Of a DNA stretch of 64,000 nt, positions 47,501-53,433 are shown in pieces. The position numbers and the translations under genes were made by a program. Numbering within the stretch: position 1 is the stretch's first letter; every line of letters starts with the position of its first letter. Source of the stretch: an uncultured Muribaculaceae bacterium (GTDB taxonomy: Bacteria > Bacteroidota > Bacteroidia > Bacteroidales > Muribaculaceae); contig CAKUJD010000003.1 in NCBI GenBank assembly GCA_934661195.1, forward strand, positions 310,001 to 374,000, given 5' to 3'. Under the pieces are notes generated by a model. That model did no database searches, was not told the origin of the DNA, and was given only the letters and a program-made list of their open reading frames with translations.

Positions 47501-47538
47501 GCAGCCAAGAGCATTCCAGAAAGAGTTTTAATCTTCAT
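41596..47538 (-). CDS. Giant secreted GLUG-repeat beta-helix protein 2
   Basis: 1980 residues. Signal peptide to ARA (about residue 25), then the same architecture as 23804-29944: an N-terminal domain (CSIDWATMKYSTTTPVTGTIGADGSVTLGGWG), three G.GT..PY.I.....L modules (about 345, 865 and 1290) and dozens of GLUG-type repeats (CYNTGDVAGGSRHVAGFIG, CFNLGNVTST). It ends YTVGGVSLGSQRPATSGVYIEVVRYAGGKTSARKVVLK, nearly the same tail as protein 1. A paralogue over the full length; probable surface beta-helix adhesin. Own promoter (TAAATTTG, 47587-47594, minus). Confidence 0.85.
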   Translation of the reverse strand: MKIKTLSGMLLAAAMATVYCVQARAGDEPSGFQPQTAEGKLAARIEQSAPHGGGQLAEGQVQAARHAKAAGGRAFALTSAVTMAEFDYTSAGERQLGECLVTITPTGTGKASISGLWSRPVKVAATYSGSDVSIEPQVALKLKDGTPVYLCSIDWATMKYSTTTPVTGTIGADGSVTLGGWGLFLLTGPNKGSYYCAFKSTSLKPTNAVMTNVYQSPADSVETYNVYVGQPYDNQIEIVNFADNGVAVSAYVNPDRSVEIPPQHIYTNPTYGVFMCNPADWSKSGSAQKGSIAATATDSTISLGNWGIFNRMYTSLVAYPYKRTTISLTSKLRFPEAQSLDWQGSGTAADPYVVTNAQQMQALAESVNYGTSYSGKHIALGGDVDMSGITSAWRAIGRSDAKPFSGSFDGRGHSIGNLTITMGQEPNAGIFGFADSLSVIANVNVTGLKLTSYGEYAGGIAAQSEGRIANVNVTDAVINHQNAFGGGIVGQTRNGTVDCCTFSGTITGAGATGGIAGISRGSQVTNISADASMTFSGYFNRFYRALGGLVGYTLAGAGSHSSLVSDGQFTGTIADTDGHGIIAGLVGDVNSGTVQRLVNAAPISARATNDNNGIVGGIVGMLYEGHVKDCLTGNQIINSGACTQVGGIVGYVLNTDKGNSIERCLNVGQVVTTSSGATQGVYGVSFSVPTMTDCYYDAQLTTTVMPDSLKHTAIATAQLTGGSLPWTDAAGVWTAEAGSYPMLKSAAGTVAATLVAAPLTIASGENAGKVKSSMGISTKGGVKWHLYSNSSVVQESAGLKVEADCISLKSVSSKEIILASPDDNLKHFKEYNVTTVNPSGFVGNGTKESPYLIQEKADLMRLANDVNANSQDFDGDYFLQTADIDLEYDHDFKGVGDNSKAHVFAASYDGGGHFIHRLWMDYINYDSVGLAHNIGSRSVVGLFGYCTDNSRLANINIAADCHIVGYSLAGGVVASTGGTVDNCRNYAPITAIADNAGGIAGQLWGTGKITNCYNAGTITAGGNTVGGIASVASGTISHCQNDGEVRAVYLNASRPATAQHSAGGIVADLSGSATVIEHNINTGYVHSRRDVGGIVSHTTSGVTMRGNISYGMAASTYNDGTLGAIASTSPLAGTYSGNYYDGQMLAYCKAAALQDMSGAKAELTRNLISGAALDGTDADAIDWTKNKYPVLKAFASEPLASVARCIYVHFKDSENDNNMRSWALLSTADTIKWALASGKDYAISGKQLSVTMRADTASLRDTLTATIGDYVKVIPLRSIPNVFEGEGTAANPYKIKTADDVANLSRFTTRECYTYSGCHFEVVNDVDMAGASLTPVAMSPSVFEADFNGAGHRITNLNINVEDENNIALFSNVGASGVIRNLTINGNINGDRYVAGFAGSLKGRIDSCTFEGRVTTPKNTYAAGIAAVANGKARITHCVNNGTIAPAGGAGAGIVVSLGSSAVVSDCRNMHKISGSGMAGIAYMSYGRISNCVNSAEISGGGGLAGILGTACGGDTLDHCVNEADIVGSGSTNGGLISDMSNSTDASVIIDCSNQGAVGGTSYVGGIVGMARGSFDFKRCHNTGDVTGLGHYVGGFAGELYVKSGTSSGLIEDCHNTGAVLSNEYAVGGFAGEGGNNLTINRCYNTGDVAGGSRHVAGFIGQSRSTVINDCWNSGNVESEGYGVAGIAGYAQGAYITRCFNLGNVTSTKGSDNADGKYGNAGGLAGYGFPTITDCYNMGTVTAPSLAGGVIGLITSSSTKIRRTYTAGRLVCADAAKAGFIAPNGKYVGVLDSVYYDTDAAQASFTPTATDALATACDTRTLATAAKFGDAWAMQQGMYPTLSVQAANDLANWWAATVVLAEGDTFASVKQRFAYGMPQGTQWTCDGSRLYLKDGFGYTTAIGAATVTKTFNGLSKTYTLNVTGLSGIDSVTSDAMVLGSEWYTVGGVSLGSQRPATSGVYIEVVRYAGGKTSARKVVLK

Positions 47539-47586
47539 AGTTGAATCGGTTTGTTAGGATTTAATTGGTTATGCTTCTTACAGCCA

Positions 47587-47594
47587 CAAATTTA
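47587..47594 (-). promoter_or_regulatory. -7 element for giant GLUG protein 2
   Basis: TAAATTTG on the minus strand, 49 bp before the start at 47538; protein 1 has TAAATTTG at nearly the same distance. Confidence 0.5.
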
Positions 47595-47817
47595 TTTAAA
47601 AGAATTTACATTCCCCAACGTTTTCACGGCTTTATGCTTTAAGTTTATTGATTATTACCCACATTTGATAGTCATTACCAAGCAGCAAGGCTTTGATGAG
47701 GGCCAATTGCGTTTTATTACAGTCCTTGTTTCTAAAAATATGTGTAAAGAATAGTACATTTGGCAACAATATGTTAAGATTGAGTTAAAACAAGAAAAAA
47801 CTTGCCGAATAATTATG

Positions 47818-47844
47818 TTGCACAACATATTTACACTACTTTTG
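47818..47844 (+). promoter_or_regulatory. Promoter of orphan transcription unit
   Basis: TTG at 47818-47820 and TACTTTTG at 47837-47844, an optimal Bacteroidetes spacing, embedded in TGTTGCACAACA, a small palindrome that also appears at 59127. Confidence 0.55.
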
Positions 47845-47849
47845 CATCG

Positions 47850-47998
47850 GTTTTTCATGGTATTAGTTTTTAAGGTTATGAAATTCTAAGCGTCGTGATG
47901 ACGGTTACGTTTTTTCATTGTTTAAGGTTTATGTTAATGGTATTAGAAGGTTAATTAGTTAAGCAATCCTGGACGCTGAGTCTAGGATTTACTTTTTT
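47850..47998 (+). ncRNA. Candidate small RNA or leader of about 150 nt
   Basis: Starts at a good promoter and ends at a hairpin terminator. Only very short ORFs exist (10 codons from ATG at 47857, 18 codons from ATG at 47898). Contains CGTCGTGATGACG and two GGTATTAG segments. It may be a small RNA or the remnant 5' region of a lost gene. Confidence 0.4.
47965..47998 (+). terminator. Terminator of the orphan unit
   Basis: AATCCTGGAC / GTCTAGGATT stem with a 5-nt loop, followed within three bases by T6. Confidence 0.75.
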
Positions 47999-48351
47999 AT
48001 ACGGCTTGCAGTTGAAAGATTATGGATTGAAGATTGCAGTCACATGCGCTTGGGTGGCTGGATGAATCTCCCACAGATCACACAGATGGCCACAGATTTT
48101 TTTGGACGGATAGACACTCCGTGGCCGTTCAGAGTTTTCCACATAAAGACTTGTTCCTAAAGACAATGTTACAATGCACTCACACTATGCTGGCAGGGCG
48201 GCTTGGGTCACATTCCGCTGGGACGCTTTTGCACGGATGGCAAGCAGGAATTTCGCGCTGACAGCATCTTCTACCATCAAGTTCAAACTTCAAGCAGTAG
48301 CCTTTCAACCGCAATTTTACCATTGGAATTAATTGATTGACATTTATTAAC

Positions 48352-48392
48352 GGGGGGGGGGGTGATTTTTTGGTGCATTATCACTAAATTTG
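48352..48392 (+). promoter_or_regulatory. Promoter of LRR protein 2 with G11 tract
   Basis: Eleven consecutive G (48352-48362), then TGATTTTTTGG and TAAATTTG (48385-48392). The same order with six G residues lies upstream of the frameshifted gene at 38.2 kb. A tract of this length is prone to slippage. Confidence 0.55.
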
Positions 48393-48445
48393 TGGCATAA
48401 ATATCATCAACAATCAAACAACATAACATAACAACAAACACAACA

Positions 48446-49276
48446 ATGAGAAAAACAATCAGTCTGCTGGCAGTGGCCATTGTGGCCCTGCTGGCCTCGT
48501 TCAGCGCCAGCGCACGTGATTTGAACAAGTGCGGTGACAATCTGGAATATAAACTGTATAGGTCTGCAAACAATAAAGCCCGTTACACACTTGAGATATC
48601 TGGCACTGGCGATATGTATGACTTTGAGACTATTGTTGGTTGTACCCCGTGGGAAAAGAAAAATCTTCTAGAAAAAATAAATAAGGTCATTATTCATGAG
48701 GGTGTTACAAGTATTGGTGCGTATGCTTTTATATCCTGTGTCAATCTGACATCAGTCTCATTGCCAAATTCATTGACAAAAATCGGTCGTTGTGCCTTCT
48801 GTTGCTGTTTTGGTATAAAATCGTTGACATTGCCCAACTCAATTGTTTGCATAGGGAATGATGCCTTTGAAGGCTGTCGGGGGTTGACTTCTATAACGTT
48901 GCCAAATTCATTGATCGCTTTAGGAGGGTGGGCCTTCCGAGATTGCAAGAACTTGTCTTCAATCACATTACCGAAATCACTGACCACCATAGGAGGAGGT
49001 GTCTTTATAGGCTGCAAAAGGCTGAAGGTAATCAACTCATTAAGTGAGGCTGCCCCAAACTGTGTTGAATATATAGGCTGTGCTGATTTGTTCGGAGACA
49101 CATTAAAAGATGATGCGGCATCATATAGCCGCTGTCAGCTGAATGTGCCGGCAGGGGCGGAGGTGTCTTATAAGTACGACCCTATATGGGGACGCTTCTA
49201 TAGGGCAAAGAAGAATTCATCAAGCAGTAAGAAGCGAGCAACACAACAGCGCCGAGGCAACCGCCGCTCACGGTAA
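48446..49276 (+). CDS. BspA-like leucine-rich repeat secreted protein 2
   Basis: 276 residues. The signal peptide (MRKTISLLAVAIVALLASFSASA) is almost identical to LRR protein 1, also at nucleotide level, while the mature part has diverged. About five LRR_5 repeats (NLTSVSLPNSLTKIGRCAFCC, GLTSITLPNSLIALGGWAFRDC), a C-terminal Cys-containing cap (CQLNVPAGAEVSYKYDPIWGRFY) and a strongly basic tail (KKRATQQRRGNRRSR). Probable surface adhesin. AT-richer than the flanking core genes. Confidence 0.85.
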   Translation: MRKTISLLAVAIVALLASFSASARDLNKCGDNLEYKLYRSANNKARYTLEISGTGDMYDFETIVGCTPWEKKNLLEKINKVIIHEGVTSIGAYAFISCVNLTSVSLPNSLTKIGRCAFCCCFGIKSLTLPNSIVCIGNDAFEGCRGLTSITLPNSLIALGGWAFRDCKNLSSITLPKSLTTIGGGVFIGCKRLKVINSLSEAAPNCVEYIGCADLFGDTLKDDAASYSRCQLNVPAGAEVSYKYDPIWGRFYRAKKNSSSSKKRATQQRRGNRRSR

Positions 49277-49299
49277 AGATATATCAATAGTATAAATGC

Positions 49300-49340
49300 G
49301 TGTCGGTGCGGGAGTCCACCAAGGAGTCCTGCCCCGACAC
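49300..49340 (+). terminator. Terminator of LRR protein 2
   Basis: GTGTCGGTGCGGGAGTCC pairs imperfectly with GGAGTCCTGCCCCGACAC; homologous to the hairpin at 36404-36444. Confidence 0.7.
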
Positions 49341-49638
49341 CGTGTTTATGTCTACTTCACAACAGTTTCCGCCTCCGTGAAAACATGTATTTATGTCTTA
49401 CTGCCGAAAAAATCTGAGCAACCTTCAGTGTGTCTTTCCGTCAAAAGAAATCTGTGGCAATCTGTGTGATCTGTGGGAGATTTTTACTGCCGACAAAGTG
49501 TGTGGGGCTGCGTTACTGGGGGCTAGGATCGCCGGACGCGGCATGCCGCGTCCCTACCACTAATTCACTTATATTTAGTTATTTACTAATTAGCAATACC
49601 AATTTACACTTTAAACTTTAAGCCCTCAACTTTCAACT
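49341..49638. other. Spacer with repeats
   Basis: Inverted CACAGATT-family block (TCTGTGGCAATCTGTGTGATC, from 49450), a 20-bp palindrome (49534-49553) with a degraded GGGGCTAGGATC flank, and a TTTAAGCCCTCAACTTTCAAC tract near 49617. Confidence 0.6.
49519..49557. repeat. 20-bp palindromic repeat
   Basis: Perfect core 49534-49553, CTACC on the right. Confidence 0.85.
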
Positions 49639-50931
49639 TTAATCTTTCGGCTTTACTTCGAAGGAGTCGATTGCGGAGCCGTTGCGGTCGAGCAGCTGCA
49701 GCGTCATGCGCTTGGGGGTGACGCGCAGGTGCATCGCGCCCACGGTTTGCGGGCCTTCGTTCCAGCGGCAGGCTATTTTGTCGGCGTTGTGCTCCAGCGG
49801 GCCGAAGCGCTTTTGGCCGCGTTCGTTGTCGCTCGATGGCAGCTGCACATAGGTGGTGCCCTTATCGCTGGAGGTGGGGGCATCGGCCTTTAGCGGCAGC
49901 GAGCGCACGTAGATGTGGTTGTTGCCGGCTATGGCCAGGTCGACGCCGCACTCGTCCATCAGCTGCCGCCAGCGTCCGTATTGGCTTGTGAGTCCCGACT
50001 GGCCGTTGAACCACTGGTAGTGCTCGCACACCACGGTGTAGCGCACACTGCCGGTGCGGTGCTCCTTTATCACCTTGCGCACCCACTGCTGGGCGGCCTC
50101 CAGGCCCTCGGGCGTGCGCATGTCCTCGCTGTTGAGCATGATGAACAGCACTCCGCCATAGGTAAAGTGGTAGCACACACCGTGCTCGCCGTCATAGCCG
50201 TTGAGCGGATAGTAGTTGGCGTCGCGAAAATAGTTGCCTGTGAGTTCGTAGCGGCGCGACATGTTGTCGTGGTTGCCGTTTAGGCCGGCCCACATGGTGC
50301 GGCGGAAGGCAGGCTGCTCATACAGCTTGCGCCAAAACGAGTAGCTGCCGCCCCAGGCTATCACGTCGCCAATGTGCAGCACCCAGTCCACATCGCGGTA
50401 GCGGTTGTCGACGGTCTGCACCATGTGCATGGCGCTTTCGAGCCGCTTGGGCAGAGGCGTGTAGGTGTGGAAGTCGCTTATTATGCATGCGCCCCACTCG
50501 CGTGCTCCGGCTGTGGTGAAGCGGTAGGTGGCGCTGGTGTCGCCGCTTGCGCTGACGATGCGGTATTTGTATCGGGTGTCGGGCTTGAGGCCGCCCAGCG
50601 TGGCGCCGCACTTGAAGAAGCGCGCGTCTTCGGCCCAGTCGCTGCCGTCGGGCCGCTTGCTGTAGATGCCGTAATAGGTGGTGCACCAGCGGCGTTGCTC
50701 GGGGCGGCACAGCGCGGCGCGGCTCCATGACTCATCGCCCTCGGCGGTGACCATCAGCTGCGTTTCACCCGCTGCCGAGTCGGCAGCCCAGCTCACGCGC
50801 ATCTGGCGCGAAGCATCCTCGCCCGGGCAGGTGACTATGCTGTAAATGCGGCCGCTTGCGGCCCATGATGCGCCTGCGGTGCAGATGGCGGCGACAATTG
50901 TGGCCGCCAAGGCTTTGGCCAAATGGTTCAT
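49639..50931 (-). CDS. Secreted purple-acid-phosphatase-like metallophosphoesterase
   Basis: 430 residues. Signal peptide to about SWAA (residue 25), an N-terminal fibronectin-like PAP domain (residues 35-145), then a calcineurin-like phosphoesterase domain with SDFHTY (D-x-H), HIGDV, GNHDN, VCEHYQW and AGNNHIYVRSL. In most relatives the last motif is GHxH; here the first His position is Asn (GNNH), so one metal ligand may be replaced. Periplasmic or extracellular phosphate-ester hydrolase; substrate unknown. Downstream of PorQ on the same strand with a 36-bp gap. Confidence 0.85.
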   Translation of the reverse strand: MNHLAKALAATIVAAICTAGASWAASGRIYSIVTCPGEDASRQMRVSWAADSAAGETQLMVTAEGDESWSRAALCRPEQRRWCTTYYGIYSKRPDGSDWAEDARFFKCGATLGGLKPDTRYKYRIVSASGDTSATYRFTTAGAREWGACIISDFHTYTPLPKRLESAMHMVQTVDNRYRDVDWVLHIGDVIAWGGSYSFWRKLYEQPAFRRTMWAGLNGNHDNMSRRYELTGNYFRDANYYPLNGYDGEHGVCYHFTYGGVLFIMLNSEDMRTPEGLEAAQQWVRKVIKEHRTGSVRYTVVCEHYQWFNGQSGLTSQYGRWRQLMDECGVDLAIAGNNHIYVRSLPLKADAPTSSDKGTTYVQLPSSDNERGQKRFGPLEHNADKIACRWNEGPQTVGAMHLRVTPKRMTLQLLDRNGSAIDSFEVKPKD

Positions 50932-50967
50932 ATGCGATTTTTGCGCTTAAAATGGGGTTGCGTGGCG

Positions 50968-51999
50968 TCAGCGCATGAGTTCGCTGATCGATGTGGTGAG
51001 ATTGAACATCAGCGTGGTGGCGCTGCTGTGGGGCTTTGCCAAGGCCACGCCAAAGCCGAACGCTTTCACCCTGAGGCCGCCGCCCAGCGAGAACCCGGAC
51101 AAAAAGTTGCGGTGATAGGTGCTCATGTCGGTGCGTGTGCGGTAGTTATAGCCCAGCGCGATATACATGCGCTCGGTGGGCACGTATTCGATGCCCAGCA
51201 CCAGGTGGCGCATAAGGTTGCGCATAAACGAGTCTTTCTTCACCAGTTCGGAAGTGGCCGAATTTTTGTCGGCCGGCTCATAGTAGGGCAGTTTCCACTT
51301 GTTGAGGCCCACCGCCGTCACCGACAGGCGGAATGGCGACGACGACAGCATCTGCGACCATCCAAGCTGCACGTCCCAGGGCAGTTTGTCTTTGGTGTCG
51401 TTGAACTTCTTCACCTGTCCGCCCAGGTTCTTCACCACCAGCGACAGCGACAGGTCGTTGTCGGGATTGTAGTAGTTGATGCCCAGGTCGGTGGCTATGG
51501 CGGCCGCCGAGAAGTCAGCATATTTCGAATAGAGGAATTTTACATTGATGGCGCCTCGCAGGTTGTCGGTGATGTCGTGCGAATACGTGGCGTTGAACGC
51601 CATGTCGCTTGCCGACACCGATCCGATCACGCTGCCGGCGGCATCGGTCTCGTCGATCGAGCCATAGCCGAAGTATTGCAACCCCACGGCAAATGCGCTG
51701 TGCTCGTTGATGCCCTGCCCGTAGCGCACGCCCATGAAGTTGGTCGACCCGAAGTAGCGCATGTAGTTAAGCCCCACCTGGTGGTCAACCTCGGGGCCGA
51801 GCAGGGCGGGGTTTTGCTCAATCAGGTTGATGTCGTCGTCAATAACCGTGATGTTGTGCCCGCCCAGAGCGTAGGCGTGGGTCGACGGTGTGACGTTGAG
51901 AAACTGATAGGCCGTGGTGCCGTCTTGCGCGGTGGCCGTGAGGCCCGCGGTGAGCGCGGCGCCGGCCGCAATAATATGCAGTGTGGTGAGAATTCTCAT
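50968..51999 (-). CDS. porQ: Type IX secretion system protein PorQ
   Basis: 343 residues from ATG at 51999 (MRILTTLHIIAAGAALTAG...), signal peptide to about TAQ. The sequence follows the PorQ pattern: YQFLNVTPSTHAYALGGHNITVIDDDINLIEQNPALL near the N-terminus, LNYMRYFGSTNFMGVRYG, and NLTTSISELMR at the end. It belongs to the PorV/FadL-like outer-membrane barrels. In Porphyromonas PorQ works with PorU, PorV and PorZ in the attachment complex that cleaves C-terminal sorting domains. Its presence indicates a functional T9SS, fitting the tailed cargo proteins in this window. Confidence 0.88.
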   Translation of the reverse strand: MRILTTLHIIAAGAALTAGLTATAQDGTTAYQFLNVTPSTHAYALGGHNITVIDDDINLIEQNPALLGPEVDHQVGLNYMRYFGSTNFMGVRYGQGINEHSAFAVGLQYFGYGSIDETDAAGSVIGSVSASDMAFNATYSHDITDNLRGAINVKFLYSKYADFSAAAIATDLGINYYNPDNDLSLSLVVKNLGGQVKKFNDTKDKLPWDVQLGWSQMLSSSPFRLSVTAVGLNKWKLPYYEPADKNSATSELVKKDSFMRNLMRHLVLGIEYVPTERMYIALGYNYRTRTDMSTYHRNFLSGFSLGGGLRVKAFGFGVALAKPHSSATTLMFNLTTSISELMR

Positions 52000-52164
52000 T
52001 CCTTGTGGTTGTAGTCGCAAAAGTGTTATTATAGATATAAACGCACAAGGCTGCCCGCATAGTATAATGGTTTAATTTTTTTTACAACGCAGTGCGCGCC
52101 AAAGCGTTTTTGTAAAAATAGATGAAACATTATTAATCATTCGCAAAACCCCTGCGACGCTTCA

Positions 52165-52194
52165 TTGACATTTGCCGCCAGTGGCTTATATTTG
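52165..52194 (+). promoter_or_regulatory. Promoter for the TonB-like gene
   Basis: TTG at 52165-52167 and TATATTTG at 52187-52194, a textbook Bacteroidetes promoter, about 150 bp before the start. Confidence 0.6.
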
Positions 52195-52344
52195 CAGCGC
52201 AAACGGCAGTTGGGCTTCGGCCTTGCGGCGCTGTGTGCAACCATTGGTTACGAATCATAAATAAAGAATGTGAGACTGCGTGTGCCCCCATTCAGGGAGG
52301 CCGCCCTTCAACCAACAAGAAAAAAGAAAGTGACAGATTACGTA

Positions 52345-52791
52345 ATGCAGAAGATAGGATTTTTGCGACTTCACATACTCATGGTCCTGGTGGCAATGGC
52401 CGCCATGCCGGCACTGGCACAGGTGCGTCACGTCACCACCGTCAACCCCATGTCGCGCATGCCCTACATGGAGGTGTATGAGTACGACTACGTAGATGTG
52501 CAGCCACAATTTCCCGGTGGCGAGCGCGGGCTGACCAACTTCATCAACAAGACCCGCGAATATCCCTACCACGCCTACAAGCGCGGTGTGCAGGGCCGCG
52601 TGCTGTGCTGCTTCATTGTGGGCGCCGACGGGCGCGTGAGCAATGTGCAGGTGATTCGCGGCGCGGGTGATGAGAGCCTCGACCGCGAAGCCATGCGCGT
52701 GATCCGCGAGATGCCGCGCTGGAAGCCCGGCCGCGTCAACCGCACCAAGGTGGCCGTGCGCTGTGTGCTGCCCATCGCCTTCCGCCTATAG
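52345..52791 (+). CDS. TonB C-terminal-domain secreted protein
   Basis: 148 residues from ATG at 52345 (GTG 15 bp upstream is possible). Signal peptide or anchor MQKIGFLRLHILMVLVAMAAMPALA, a short linker, then a TonB_C domain: PQFPGGERGLTNFINKTREYP, GVQGRVLCCFIVGADGRVSNVQVIRGAGDESLDREAMRVIREMPRWKPG and VAVRCVLPIAFRL. It lacks the Pro/Lys-rich linker and ExbBD neighbours of a true energy transducer, so it may be a soluble periplasmic TonB-domain protein. AxA in PALA suggests cleavage. Confidence 0.82.
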   Translation: MQKIGFLRLHILMVLVAMAAMPALAQVRHVTTVNPMSRMPYMEVYEYDYVDVQPQFPGGERGLTNFINKTREYPYHAYKRGVQGRVLCCFIVGADGRVSNVQVIRGAGDESLDREAMRVIREMPRWKPGRVNRTKVAVRCVLPIAFRL

Positions 52792-52823
52792 CTCTGCCGA
52801 AAATTGCGATATGAGATACAGCC

Positions 52824-52858
52824 AAGCGCGGTCCCCTGACCATCAGGAGGCCGCGCTT
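52824..52858 (+). terminator. Hairpin after the TonB-like gene
   Basis: AAGCGCGGTCCCCTGA against TCAGGAGGCCGCGCTT (14 of 16 paired), 3-nt loop; no T-run, so the terminator role is uncertain. Confidence 0.5.
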
Positions 52859-52922
52859 GACATTAATGAATGTCACCGCCGAGCCCACTTTTGGGTGGAA
52901 CATTCGTTGGCGACAAGTATTA

Positions 52923-53106
52923 AACCCAAATCGGTCATTAGAACCACTATTTTTGTGGTTAGCTTTGTAATGACTTGTTTGTAATTCTTTTGTAAACAAA
53001 GATTCCTAATGGCCGCCATTAGAAAAATGGTTTTATAAATAACTAATTCTCAACGTATTACAGATCCAACTATAGATTAAGTCGCTTCTAATGACCGATT
53101 TGGGTT
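52923..53106. mobile_element. MITE-like element with perfect 21-bp terminal inverted repeats
   Basis: Left end 52923-52943 starts AACCCAAATCGGTCATTAG; right end 53086-53106 is its exact reverse complement. Internal palindromes CTAATGGC/GCCATTAG (53006-53022) and AACCAC/GTGGTT (52942-52960) share the CATTAG motif with the ends. No ORF, no transposase, no clear target-site duplication. Confidence 0.65.
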
Positions 53107-53145
53107 AAAAAAACTTTTGCGTCACCCAAAATCAGGTGACGCAAA
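53107..53145 (-). terminator. Terminator downstream of the DUF262 gene
   Basis: TTTGCGTCACC / GGTGACGCAAA stem with an 8-nt loop; on the minus strand it is followed by AG and T7. About 290 bp past the DUF262 stop, next to the MITE end. Confidence 0.65.
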
Positions 53146-53433
53146 GATACATAATATTGTTTATCAATCGCTTACAAAATGTGTGATTTTTGAGTGACGA
53201 AGTCAGGAGGCCAAGGGGAAAACTCAATTTTGACTTGCCTAAAAAGAGATTCGTTCAACACTTTCTGTAATTTTGCACTTGTTGTTGGGCTTTACACGCG
53301 AAAATAACGAATGGTTCGTTTGCCAGAATCATTGGCAAAATTAGTGCACTTACCATTCTACAGTATGTAAACTTCATTAACAACAAGCCCATTTGCAGAA
53401 TTAAGTATGCTCTAAATTAATTCCGCCAACGGG
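53146..53433. other. AT-rich gene-free segment
   Basis: No ORF or clear structure; it is the 3' flank of the DUF262 gene inside an AT-rich island. Confidence 0.5.

Larger units (their letters stand above)
47539..48384. other. Gene-free spacer with candidate small RNA and repeats
   Basis: Carries the promoter of the GLUG 2 gene, an orphan promoter-terminator unit (47837-47998), a TTGAAAGATTATGG tract (48012), a CCCACAGATCACACAGATGGCCAC block with GGACGGATAGACA (48072-48116), a degenerate GCATTCC-type palindrome near 48212, and a G11 tract (48352-48362). Confidence 0.65.
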
